Source: Ardenticatenaceae bacterium
GTDB taxonomy: Bacteria; Chloroflexota; Anaerolineae; Promineifilales; Promineifilaceae
Assembly (NCBI GenBank): GCA_030065875.1
Contig: JASJCR010000061.1
Coordinates: 1-42,494 of the forward strand
Reading direction: 5' to 3'
Length of the DNA stretch: 42,494 bases
The notes beneath the pieces were generated by a model. It saw nothing but the letters and a program-made list of their open reading frames with translations, made no database searches and had not been told where the DNA came from. Each line of letters starts with the position of its first letter. Position 1 is the first letter of the stretch. This document shows, piece after piece, positions 25,332 to 32,520 of the stretch. The position numbers and the translations under genes were made by a program.

Positions 25332-25381
25332 CTTCGACAGGCTCGGGCAACAGCATGTTAGGGTGGCTGAGCTTGTCGAAG
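25332..25381. repeat. CTTCGACAGGCTC inverted repeat (family C)
   Basis: CTTCGACAGGCTC (25332-25344) pairs with GAGCTTGTCGAAG (25369-25381) at 12 of 13 positions. This is a common type of dispersed bacterial palindrome. It lies in the 289-base divergent gap between the exporter operon and the solute-binding protein gene, where promoters for both must lie; I could not define them. Confidence 0.7.
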
Positions 25382-25581
25382 CCATGAAAATCAATTTCAA
25401 CGTGGATATCTAAAGGATGGCCCCTGCAGGTTTCAGGACGATTATGATCAGATTACAGGTTGGAAACAGGAGGTTACGGTTTTGTAATCGGGGGATAGGC
25501 AGGCTGTCCAGAAACGAACTTGTCGAGCGACATGAGTGTATTCCTTTCAACAAACCACAAGTTGCTCTACAATTCTTCCTG

Positions 25582-26838
25582 ATGATTAAAATCCTTAAAA
25601 AGCTGCATGGCGGCGTATTGATTTTTTGCGCCTTTTTTTTAGTTTCCTGTCTGGGATCTGGTCAATCAACCACGACAGATGATCCAGATGATCTGGACGG
25701 ACGAATTATGCTGTGGCACAGCTGGCAGGGGGTAGAAGGTGAGATTTTGCAAACCGCAATTGCCGACTTTCAACGGGTCCATCCCAACGTTACCATTGTG
25801 GTTGTTCAGCTGGGAGAGGAAGAGATTTTGACCCGCTATCAGGATACGGCCGCTCTGGGTCTGGGGCCGGATATCCTGGTCGGCTCAAGCACCTGGCTGC
25901 CCGCTTTACGGCAAAATGAAACGATTGGAATTTTGGATGAAAGCAGCGTTCCTGCCGGCCGGTTTCTGCCAACCGCGCTGGATATGGGTAAAGAGGCGGA
26001 TCGATTTTTTGGTCTGCCGTTGACGATCGATACCCCAGTGCTTTTTTATCGTTCGGACCAGGTTGAAGAGGTCGCTCAAACCTTTGAAGAACTGCTGCAG
26101 CAGGCGACAAATGGGCAGACGGTGGCTATCAGTACCGGGGCCGAAGATGCGTTTCTGGGAATTCAGGCGTTTGGTCGCCCCATTGTCGACACGACGGGTG
26201 AGATCATGATGCTCCAGGCTGATGGGCTGGTTGAATGGCTCACCTGGCTTCAGGAAGCGCAAGAAAATCCAAACGTTATTTTAAGTCGGGATCGGGAAGT
26301 GCTGGCCCGTCTCTTTCTCGATGGCAAAGTGACTTACTACATCGGCTCCTTTGCCGATCTCAGGCGTTTTCGGGAAAGTGAGGTGGAGGGGGAAGAGAGC
26401 GACATCGCCGTGGCCCTTCTGCCATCTGGTCCGTTTAGCCTGGCCCGGCCGCTGTTGCAGGGAGATCTGCTGTATTTCAACGCCGCTTCATCGAGTGACC
26501 AAAGGCAGCTGGCCCTGACCCTGGCCGAATTTTTGACCAACGAGGAGCAGAACAACGCGCTCCTGCGTGAGGCTGGCCTGGTTCCGGCCAATCAACGGGT
26601 GCGCGTGAACAGCCGAGTTTACCCCGAGATATTTCCTTTTGTGCAAAGCGGCCGAACGGCCGCCGTCGTGCCACGGACGCTGAGGCTATTTCTCATTGGG
26701 GAGTCGGCCGATGCGATTTACACCGCTGTTTTGGCCGGTGTTGAGGAACCGCTGGAAGCGTTTTGCGGTTGGCAGGCTGAGGTGCTGACCGAACTATCAA
26801 CCCCTATCGAAGGGGACCCGGCATGTGACGGAGGATAG
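25582..26838 (+). CDS. Extracellular solute-binding lipoprotein, family 1-like
   Basis: This 418-residue protein resembles ABC sugar-binding proteins (maltose-binding type). Residues 1-23 form a lipoprotein signal with lipobox LVSC and Cys23 as the lipidated residue. The mature part shows the family pattern: GRIMLWHSWQGVEGEILQTA, then IADFQRVHPNVTIVVVQ, PDILVGSSTWLPAL, FFGLPLTIDTPVLFYRSDQV and the C-terminal EEQNNALLREAGLVPANQRV. I chose ATG 25582 because it gives an intact signal peptide; the open frame runs back to 25417 without plausible coding sequence. No ribosome site is obvious. No ABC permease genes are adjacent. Instead an MscS gene starts 2 bases after the stop. Confidence 0.85.
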   Translation: MIKILKKLHGGVLIFCAFFLVSCLGSGQSTTTDDPDDLDGRIMLWHSWQGVEGEILQTAIADFQRVHPNVTIVVVQLGEEEILTRYQDTAALGLGPDILVGSSTWLPALRQNETIGILDESSVPAGRFLPTALDMGKEADRFFGLPLTIDTPVLFYRSDQVEEVAQTFEELLQQATNGQTVAISTGAEDAFLGIQAFGRPIVDTTGEIMMLQADGLVEWLTWLQEAQENPNVILSRDREVLARLFLDGKVTYYIGSFADLRRFRESEVEGEESDIAVALLPSGPFSLARPLLQGDLLYFNAASSSDQRQLALTLAEFLTNEEQNNALLREAGLVPANQRVRVNSRVYPEIFPFVQSGRTAAVVPRTLRLFLIGESADAIYTAVLAGVEEPLEAFCGWQAEVLTELSTPIEGDPACDGG

Positions 26839-26840
26839 CG

Positions 26841-28166
26841 ATGGATCCAACTTCTGCATTAGAAAGTTTACAGCGCGAGATTGACACAATCCTCATTCTT
26901 TTTAATCGGCCGGTTGTCCGGCTGCAGTTAATTGTGCTGCTGGGCGGAATACTCGCCAGCTGGGTTATCACGCTGGTTGCCAGGCGGTTTATCAGACGGT
27001 GGATAAACCAGGATGAACCGGTGAGCTGGCGTCAGACGGCATTGACCTTTATCGACACGCTTGCATTTCCTCTGCTGGCTTTAGCCGTTGTTCAGGTGGA
27101 AATCGCCGTTCTAGGCGTGCAGGGACTTCCAAGCGGCATTTTATGGGACGTCCAACCCATCCTTCTGATTTTCCTGGGTTACGAATTTATACTGGCCCTC
27201 TTATATTCGAGATATCTGGCCGATGTTGTTAGGCTGTTTCACAACTGGGTACTTTGGCCGAGTTTTCTCGTTTTAATTTCTTATCTGGTGGTCAATAACT
27301 TTTTAAATTTTGCCTTAATTCGTCGCATTCCACTATTTACGGTTTTCGATGTAGAAATCACGGTCGGCATGATTGTTCAGATCATGTTTATTGTGTATGT
27401 TTTTGGTACGGCCGCTTATCTACTGCAAAAGGCGCTCGAGCGGGCGATGGCTCGCCGAACGACTCAAATCACTTCAACCACCTCAATTATTATTGTCATT
27501 CGCTATGCGGTTATCGCTCTGGGGATTATTGTTCTGGGTGTTTCGCTGGGGGTCAATGCGGCCACGCTGGCGGTCATTGGTGGTGGGCTGTCGATCGGGA
27601 TCGGTTTTGGTTTGCAGCAAATCTTTGCCAATTTCATCTCCGGTTTGCTGCTGCTGTTTGAGCAGTCACTGCGGCCGGGGGATGTCATTGAATTAAATCA
27701 GCAGCTGGGAATTGTCAAGCAGGTTAACATTCGCTCGACGACGATTGTGACCAATGACAACGTGGAAATTATTGTGCCGAACGAGTTTTTTTTGATCAAC
27801 GATGTCACCACATACACCCGTACCTCTACCCGGGTTCGCGTGCCCATCCTTTTCGGCATCAGCTATAACAGCGATCCAAAATTTGCGCGGGATCTGGTTG
27901 TTAAGACGGTCAGCAAACACGGAAACGTGCTGGCGAATCCGGAACCGGAAGTCCAGTTTATGGGGTTTGGAGAGTCAAGCCTGGACTTCCGGCTGCTGGT
28001 CTGGATGGATAATCCGATCCGGACCCCCCGTTTTCGCAGCGATATATATTTCATGATTTGGGATGCCTTTGCCAAACACGATATCGAAATCCCTTTCCCG
28101 CAGCGCGATTTGCACCTGCGCAGCGGTTGGGAGGTTTTTGATAGGCAGGAATCTCCCGCTGAGTGA
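26841..28166 (+). CDS. Mechanosensitive ion channel, MscS family
   Basis: This 441-residue membrane protein has several N-terminal membrane segments (about 25-45, 65-85, 100-125, 130-155, 175-195). The MscS core begins near residue 215. The pore helix region reads GVNAATLAVIGGGLSIGIGF, then GLQQIFANFISGLLLLFEQS, followed by the beta domain LRPGDVIELNQQLGIVKQVN and IVPNEFFLINDV. The C-terminal alpha/beta domain ends with HDIEIPFPQRDLHLRSG, a typical MscS ending. These channels release solutes on hypo-osmotic shock. GGAGGA five bases before the ATG overlaps the stop region of the solute-binding gene, so the pair is one operon. Confidence 0.93.
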   Translation: MDPTSALESLQREIDTILILFNRPVVRLQLIVLLGGILASWVITLVARRFIRRWINQDEPVSWRQTALTFIDTLAFPLLALAVVQVEIAVLGVQGLPSGILWDVQPILLIFLGYEFILALLYSRYLADVVRLFHNWVLWPSFLVLISYLVVNNFLNFALIRRIPLFTVFDVEITVGMIVQIMFIVYVFGTAAYLLQKALERAMARRTTQITSTTSIIIVIRYAVIALGIIVLGVSLGVNAATLAVIGGGLSIGIGFGLQQIFANFISGLLLLFEQSLRPGDVIELNQQLGIVKQVNIRSTTIVTNDNVEIIVPNEFFLINDVTTYTRTSTRVRVPILFGISYNSDPKFARDLVVKTVSKHGNVLANPEPEVQFMGFGESSLDFRLLVWMDNPIRTPRFRSDIYFMIWDAFAKHDIEIPFPQRDLHLRSGWEVFDRQESPAE

Positions 28167-28224
28167 GTTGGGCTGCTGCGGTGCCGTCGGACCAGCGCCA
28201 GCAAGGCAGCAGTTAGAATGTACG

Positions 28225-28274
28225 TTCAAGAAAATTTGGTCAGGTTTTCCGGATTGGCAAAGAAGTCGGCCGCT
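28225..28274 (-). pseudogene. Orphan copy of the trmO 3' end
   Basis: These 50 bases match 29707-29756 at 48 positions. On the minus strand they encode AADFFANPENLTKFS and a stop, the same as the C-terminus of the TrmO-like protein (AADFFANPENLAKFS) except for one residue. Just upstream in that frame is a stop codon, so this is a fragment and not a gene. With the intact copy it forms a 50-bp direct repeat around the epimerase gene. Confidence 0.8.
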
Positions 28275-28394
28275 GCCAGACCGATGTTTGATCCGGAAAG
28301 CTGGTAAATTTACACGACCGCCAAAAGTAAACGATTTGAACGGTTTATTCGAGAGGCGATCCATTCGATCACCACGTAGTAAGGAGCAGACGTG

Positions 28395-29372
28395 ATGACA
28401 GACATACTGGTTACCGGGGCAACCGGCTTTATCGGTTCACATACCGTTCGCTTTCTAAATCAGCGCGGGGCCAGACCGCGGGTGCTGATCAGACCAACCA
28501 GTAAACGAGACAATTTAAGCAACCTAGATGTTGAAATTTTTGAGGGAGATCTCACCGAACCCGGCGATTGCCACCGGGCTCTCGACGGCGTAGAACAGCT
28601 CGTACACATCGCTGGGTTTGTTTCATCCAAGCCGGCGCACAAGGGACGTCTGATGGCGGACAATGCGGTGGCCACGCACACGATGATGGCCGCCGCACTG
28701 CAGCAGGGGATTGAGCGGGTGATTTATTTGGGAAGCGTCACCGCGCTTGGGGCCAGCAAAAAGCCCGAGCTGTTTGATCCGGCCACAACGGCTTACGATT
28801 TGGGCGGAAAGGGAGTGCCATATTTTGAATCGAAGCGGCTGGCCGAGCAAGCTGTGCGCAAATATGTTGACCAGGGGCTGCCGGTAATCGGCGTATATCC
28901 TTCCTACTGCCTGGGGCCGGGAGATATTTATCTTTCTTCAGCCACCCTGGTCACTGAGTTTCTCAAGGGGAATATTCCCTTTGTGACCAGGGCCGGTATG
29001 GGATTTGTCGACGTGCGCGATGCGGCCGAGGCTCTGGTTTTGGCCATGGAGAAGGGGAAAGCGGGTGAGCGCTACTTTATCAGCGGGCACAACCTCACCT
29101 ATGGGGAATTTTTCCAGGCGTTGGCCGAGGTCAGCGGTCACAAGCCACCTCGTTTGGTGATGCCCCGATCACTATTATGGCTGCTGTGCGCGGTTGGAGA
29201 AAAAGTGACTGATGGCGCGGTTCTCAGCCGGGCGTTCTACATGGCCATGGCTCGATACTACTGGTACGATAACAGCAAGGCTGAGCGGGAGCTGGGGTGG
29301 ACCTATCGGCCGCTGGCGGAGACTTTGCGCGATTCAGTGCACTGGCTGAAAGCTGAAGGATTCGTCGATTAA
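28395..29372 (+). CDS. NAD-dependent epimerase/dehydratase (extended SDR)
   Basis: This 325-residue enzyme is an extended short-chain dehydrogenase, close to dihydroflavonol-reductase or HpnA-like NAD-dependent epimerases. The nucleotide-binding motif is GATGFIG (8-14) and the catalytic pair is Tyr143 and Lys147 in PYFESK. The C-terminal substrate domain contains AGERYFISGHNLTYGEFFQA, and the end ERELGWTYRPLAETLRDSVH is typical. Substrate is unknown; sugar nucleotide or isoprenoid-linked sugars are possible. AAGGAG (28381-28386) is 8 bases from ATG 28395; a GTG 3 bases earlier is less likely. The gene is bracketed by direct repeats of the trmO 3' end (28225 and 29707), which suggests it moved in as a unit. 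Confidence 0.9.
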   Translation: MTDILVTGATGFIGSHTVRFLNQRGARPRVLIRPTSKRDNLSNLDVEIFEGDLTEPGDCHRALDGVEQLVHIAGFVSSKPAHKGRLMADNAVATHTMMAAALQQGIERVIYLGSVTALGASKKPELFDPATTAYDLGGKGVPYFESKRLAEQAVRKYVDQGLPVIGVYPSYCLGPGDIYLSSATLVTEFLKGNIPFVTRAGMGFVDVRDAAEALVLAMEKGKAGERYFISGHNLTYGEFFQALAEVSGHKPPRLVMPRSLLWLLCAVGEKVTDGAVLSRAFYMAMARYYWYDNSKAERELGWTYRPLAETLRDSVHWLKAEGFVD

Positions 29373-29706
29373 ATTGGCCTCTCCCAGTTTAGGAGTGGAG
29401 GGGTAACAAATTGACCCCGAAATGGACCGACAAGCTCCCCTCCCCAACACGGTTTAAGGGCGAACCGGCAGGCTGCGAACCACCTGTCACTCAGAACGAA
29501 GCGCAGCGAAGTGAAGAATCTCCTCAACCTTGCGTTCAGGATCGCTGATTTGAAGAGATGAAAGCGCCTGGATGGCAAACGACACCTTTATGTCAGCTGA
29601 CGGGATCCTTCGCTCCGCTCAGGATGACAAGGGGTCCGCGAATGATGAATCAGATTATTGAACACCTGTCCTCCCCTGAACCGTTTCGATGGGGGGGTAT
29701 CGATCA
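29373..29706. repeat. Gene-free stretch with decayed repeats
   Basis: This 334-base gap between convergent genes holds a broken family A copy (about 29375-29450: CTCTCCCAG, then CTCCCCTCCCC). It also holds a family D pair. GTCACTCAGAACGAAGCGCA (29486 onward) is one half, and GGGATCCTTCGCTCCGCTCA followed by GGATGACAAGGGG (about 29601-29633) is the other. The latter also appears in part at 16305. No convincing gene was seen. Confidence 0.6.
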
Positions 29707-29707
29707 T

Positions 29708-30205
29708 TCAAGAAAATTTGGCCAGGTTTTCCGGATTGGCAAAGAAATCGGCCGCTTCTTCCATCGAGTCCGGGAACCCTTTTAGCCATTCCGGATAATC
29801 AGCCCCCATGATCCGGTCGGACATCGGCAGGTACGGTTTAATGTCGAGAATCGGAGTGCCGTCGAACGCATCGATCCACGGTAAATCAACCGTTCCGTCT
29901 TCTTCGTCGACTTTGAGGAGATAGACGTTGGTAATGGCTACCGGGTTCGGCCGGGCCTGCGAACGGGTGGCAAACAGCCCCGCCTGCACACCGGGCGCAT
30001 ACGGCAGATCAACGATCAGGTCGCCGTCTCGGCCGCCGGGATTATCGAGCTGATCGGCCCACCACATCACGATGGCGTGGGTGCAGCTGTCTAACCCTTT
30101 AAGTGCGGGACGATATTTTGGCAAAATGTGCAGCCGGTAGAGGCCGCGTCTTTCATCAACTTCAATATGGCCGATTGAAATCAGCTCAAAATGTGTTTGG
30201 TTCAT
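29708..30205 (-). CDS. trmO: TsaA-like tRNA N6-methyltransferase TrmO family
   Basis: This 165-residue protein belongs to the TsaA/YaeB family. E. coli TrmO uses SAM to methylate t6A37 of tRNA-Thr. The family signature is present: ATRSQARPNPVAITNVYLL at about 78-96 and WIDAFDGTPILDIKPYLP at about 111-128. The N-terminal strand set begins FELISIGHIEVDERRGLYRL. I chose ATG 30205 because GGAG lies 9 bases upstream; the open frame extends 13 codons further into repeat DNA. It lacks the extra C-terminal domain of the E. coli protein, which is common. Its last 15 codons are duplicated at 28225-28274. Confidence 0.85.
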   Translation of the reverse strand: MNQTHFELISIGHIEVDERRGLYRLHILPKYRPALKGLDSCTHAIVMWWADQLDNPGGRDGDLIVDLPYAPGVQAGLFATRSQARPNPVAITNVYLLKVDEEDGTVDLPWIDAFDGTPILDIKPYLPMSDRIMGADYPEWLKGFPDSMEEAADFFANPENLAKFS

Positions 30206-30227
30206 CGTGTTACTCTCCATTTTGATT

Positions 30228-30300
30228 TGTTCGCAGATGGCCACAGATTACAGAGAGAAATCTGTGATAATTCGTGTTAATCCGTGGCTCTTTTTCCTGC
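30228..30300. repeat. Family B repeat between PadR and trmO genes
   Basis: TTCGCAGATGGCCACAGATT, then ACAGAGAGAAATCTGTGATA and GTTAATCCGTGGCTCTTTTT, is a shortened copy of the hairpin element. On the plus strand the final hairpin is followed by a T-run. It lies in the 121-base gap between the regulator and trmO and may weaken read-through between them. Confidence 0.65.
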
Positions 30301-30326
30301 AACTCACTTAATCTCTGACAAGTCAC

Positions 30327-30866
30327 TCAGGATTCTTCAACCATCTTTTCCAGGCGGCTGATCAGATGGGTCAAAAACGCCAGCTCCGCCTCACCTAACA
30401 CAAACCCATAATCAAACAGGACGTCCAGCGGGAAAAATGACACGCTCAGCTGATCGAGCTCATTTTTCTGACGCTGCAGGTCTTCCTCCAGCCACTGTCG
30501 ATATTGTTTGACGGCCGCCAGGGCTTCGGCAGGGGGAATAGCGGCCAGATTATGCAGCCCCATCAGAAAATTGGTATAGGTGATCCTGGGTTGTGAAAGG
30601 GCGTGCAGCGTGGCCGCTTTCCACGCTTTTCTGCCCTCGGCCGTTACATTAAATTCCCGCCGCGGCACGCCCGCCTGGGAATCGGCCGCGGCCAATTTTT
30701 CGATAAACCCTTTATTTTCCAGCCGCTTCAGGATGTAATAAATCGATGAGGTAGACAGATCGGTCCAGGTGCGCATGTTGCGCCGGGTGATTTCCTTTTC
30801 TATCTGATAACCGTGCAGAGGCTGTTCATAAATCAGGCTTAGGATAACGAATTCGGCATCTGTCAT
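30327..30866 (-). CDS. PadR family transcriptional regulator
   Basis: This 179-residue protein has the PadR winged-helix N-terminus: FVILSLIYEQPLHGYQIEKE at about 5-24, STSSIYYILKRLENKGFIEK at about 37-56, then FNVTAEGRKAW of the wing. The C-terminal half is a helical vir-type dimerisation region (about 95-179), as in the PadR-s1/AphA-like group. The ATG at 30866 lies next to a strong promoter (30913-30941) and a 22-bp near-palindrome (30888-30909) that should be its own operator. PadR proteins commonly repress nearby exporters or detoxification genes. Here the downstream gene on the strand is trmO, so the real target besides itself is not clear. Confidence 0.92.
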   Translation of the reverse strand: MTDAEFVILSLIYEQPLHGYQIEKEITRRNMRTWTDLSTSSIYYILKRLENKGFIEKLAAADSQAGVPRREFNVTAEGRKAWKAATLHALSQPRITYTNFLMGLHNLAAIPPAEALAAVKQYRQWLEEDLQRQKNELDQLSVSFFPLDVLFDYGFVLGEAELAFLTHLISRLEKMVEES

Positions 30867-30887
30867 ATCCGCTCAATGCTATATTCT

Positions 30888-30909
30888 AGTAGTGTAATAT
30901 TACAGTACT
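30888..30909. promoter_or_regulatory. Candidate PadR operator
   Basis: A perfect 12-bp palindrome TGTAATATTACA (30893-30904) is flanked by AGTA (30888-30891) and TACT (30906-30909), each separated from it by one G. The site lies just downstream of the -10 box, over the predicted start of transcription, where binding would block RNA polymerase. Confidence 0.7.
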
Positions 30910-30912
30910 GGA

Positions 30913-30941
30913 ATAATACATCAGCGCCCCTTATTTGTCAA
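30913..30941 (-). promoter_or_regulatory. Sigma-70-type promoter of the PadR gene
   Basis: On the minus strand TTGACA (30941-30936) is followed after exactly 17 bases by TATTAT (30918-30913). This is the best consensus promoter I found in the window. Transcription should start near 30906, about 40 bases before the ATG at 30866. Confidence 0.75.
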
Positions 30942-31171
30942 TATTTATTTGGATTAAATCGTGGGGATTGTAGGGTGGTTTCCGAGGAGAGGATGGCCCT
31001 ATTGGGGATTCCCTCATAAGGCGATTAAGCCTATCGATTTCTACGACTATAGGATTGTGAGCTCCACTTTAATCAACTTAGATTGGTGCTGATTCGTGCT
31101 GCGAAACCTGAGTAAAATTCACATAAACAAAACGGATGAGCAAAAAGATAAGCCAGGAGGATTGGGCATGC
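30942..31171. other. Gene-poor spacer upstream of the PadR promoter
   Basis: This AT-rich stretch lies between the PadR promoter and the end of the DUF2254 gene; with the promoter and operator it makes about 305 bases without a gene. It contains GGGGATTCCCTC near 31006, which resembles half of the palindrome at 34153. Two tiny frames near 31134-31250 begin after plausible ribosome sites but are only about 25 codons long. Confidence 0.5.
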
Positions 31172-32500
31172 TTATACATAGAACTTCAAGGTCTCGCGCA
31201 AATCATTTAGTTTTGACTCGACGCTTATTAAACCACTCGGATCGGTGATTGTATTTTGAGCATTATTCCAGATCGCCTGGGCGTAATTGTAAATGGCTTC
31301 GCGATCTTTTGAACTGCATTTTGTTTGCGCAATTAATTCCAAGGTGCTTAACAGGTATCCAAGCACCTGCGCGTCACCGGCGCCATAATGGCGAATGCCG
31401 TCAAATGAGGTATGCAGTAGTTCTTTAAAGGTTAGAGGGTTGGTGACGATGCGCAGCTTACCCTTGTCGTCAAAGCGTCGGGCGGCCGGGGTATCGATTT
31501 GGGCAATTTTGGCCAGCGCCTCCCCCAGTCGGTCGATACACAGCAGAGCGGTATAGGGATCGTTGATGCCGGGTGAGAGGGCTCGCAGGGCGATTTGGAC
31601 AAGCTGCGTGACCATTAAATCGGAATCCTGCACCAGGGTGCGCTCACTGCCCAGCGAGAAGGCATCCTGCAGCTGATCGACGATTTCATCATTGACTCGC
31701 TCTTTTGGGAGAAGCTGGGCGAGAATTGACCCTTCGACCAGAAAATCACCCGGCCGCAATTTAAGATACAGGAGCAGGTCGTGCTCGACCGTGAGGGCCA
31801 TTACCTGTTCGGTGTCTATTAACTGCAGATAACCGCCGTATCTGCTGACAACTGGATACGCCTGCTCTACAAAATCATCAGGCAATAATTTTTCTCCCCC
31901 CTCGATTGAAAATTCCGGTTCACGGCCCGTCCCTTCAGGAAACAGCTGATCCAGAGAATTCATCAGGGTATCGCTGATGCTGCCAATAATGTAGGCTGGC
32001 TGTACGCTTTGCGAGGTGTGGTGAATGAAATAAATGAGGATTCCCGCGTTGAGTAAAGCTAGCCCAATGGCAATCACGCTGGAAAGCGCCGGTACAAACA
32101 AATTGTTGCCGTCTTCGATATTGGGGAGAACAATCAGGCAGTAAATAAAGTTTGCCACAAAGGCACCAAGTGAGAATTGGTTGGTGCGATCACGCATAAA
32201 ATTACTGACAACAAGGGGACCGTATTGTTGTGCAGCCAGGGTTAAGACAACCATCGTTAGGGAAAAAACGGTACCGGCAACGGTAATCATTGAGCCGGCA
32301 ATTGTCGTTAAAACCGCCCGCAGCCCTGCAGGCGTGGCCCGAATAAGCGGCTCGATAATATCGATCAGCGCGGCGCCAAAGCGGAGGTCAAGCTGCAAAG
32401 CGATCAAGGCCAGGATAATGGCAAACAGGGCCTGTAAGGTTGGAATAAACCAGTAGCTGGCACTGAGTAAGTCGATAACTTTTTTGATTATGTTCCGCAC
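31172..32500 (-). CDS. DUF2254 family membrane protein
   Basis: This 442-residue protein matches the DUF2254 'predicted membrane protein' family. Four hydrophobic segments lie in the first 165 residues (about 15-37, 62-90, 107-128, 133-158), with the typical IAGSMITVAGTVFSLTMVVL and TLAAQQYGPLVVSNFMRDR between them. The cytoplasmic part has RYGGYLQLIDTEQVMALTVE, then LLLYLKLRPGDFLVEGSILA, and ALRALSPGINDPYTALLCID, all family hallmarks. The function is unknown. Translation starts at GTG 32500, with GGAGG four bases upstream. The gene follows the SDR-DUF2867 gene by 20 bases on the same strand, so the two form an operon. Confidence 0.92.
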   Translation of the reverse strand: MRNIIKKVIDLLSASYWFIPTLQALFAIILALIALQLDLRFGAALIDIIEPLIRATPAGLRAVLTTIAGSMITVAGTVFSLTMVVLTLAAQQYGPLVVSNFMRDRTNQFSLGAFVANFIYCLIVLPNIEDGNNLFVPALSSVIAIGLALLNAGILIYFIHHTSQSVQPAYIIGSISDTLMNSLDQLFPEGTGREPEFSIEGGEKLLPDDFVEQAYPVVSRYGGYLQLIDTEQVMALTVEHDLLLYLKLRPGDFLVEGSILAQLLPKERVNDEIVDQLQDAFSLGSERTLVQDSDLMVTQLVQIALRALSPGINDPYTALLCIDRLGEALAKIAQIDTPAARRFDDKGKLRIVTNPLTFKELLHTSFDGIRHYGAGDAQVLGYLLSTLELIAQTKCSSKDREAIYNYAQAIWNNAQNTITDPSGLISVESKLNDLRETLKFYV

Positions 32501-32520
32501 TTAGCCTCCAGCTCGTCGGC

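Noticed and set aside
25417..25581. 55-codon extension of the solute-binding protein
   Set aside because: It would bury the lipoprotein signal peptide inside the protein; the sequence is repeat-derived and intergenic in character.
31134..31250. Two tiny plus-strand frames (about 25 codons), one after an AGGAGG
   Set aside because: They overlap each other and the antisense end of the DUF2254 gene, and no homology can be recognised at this length.
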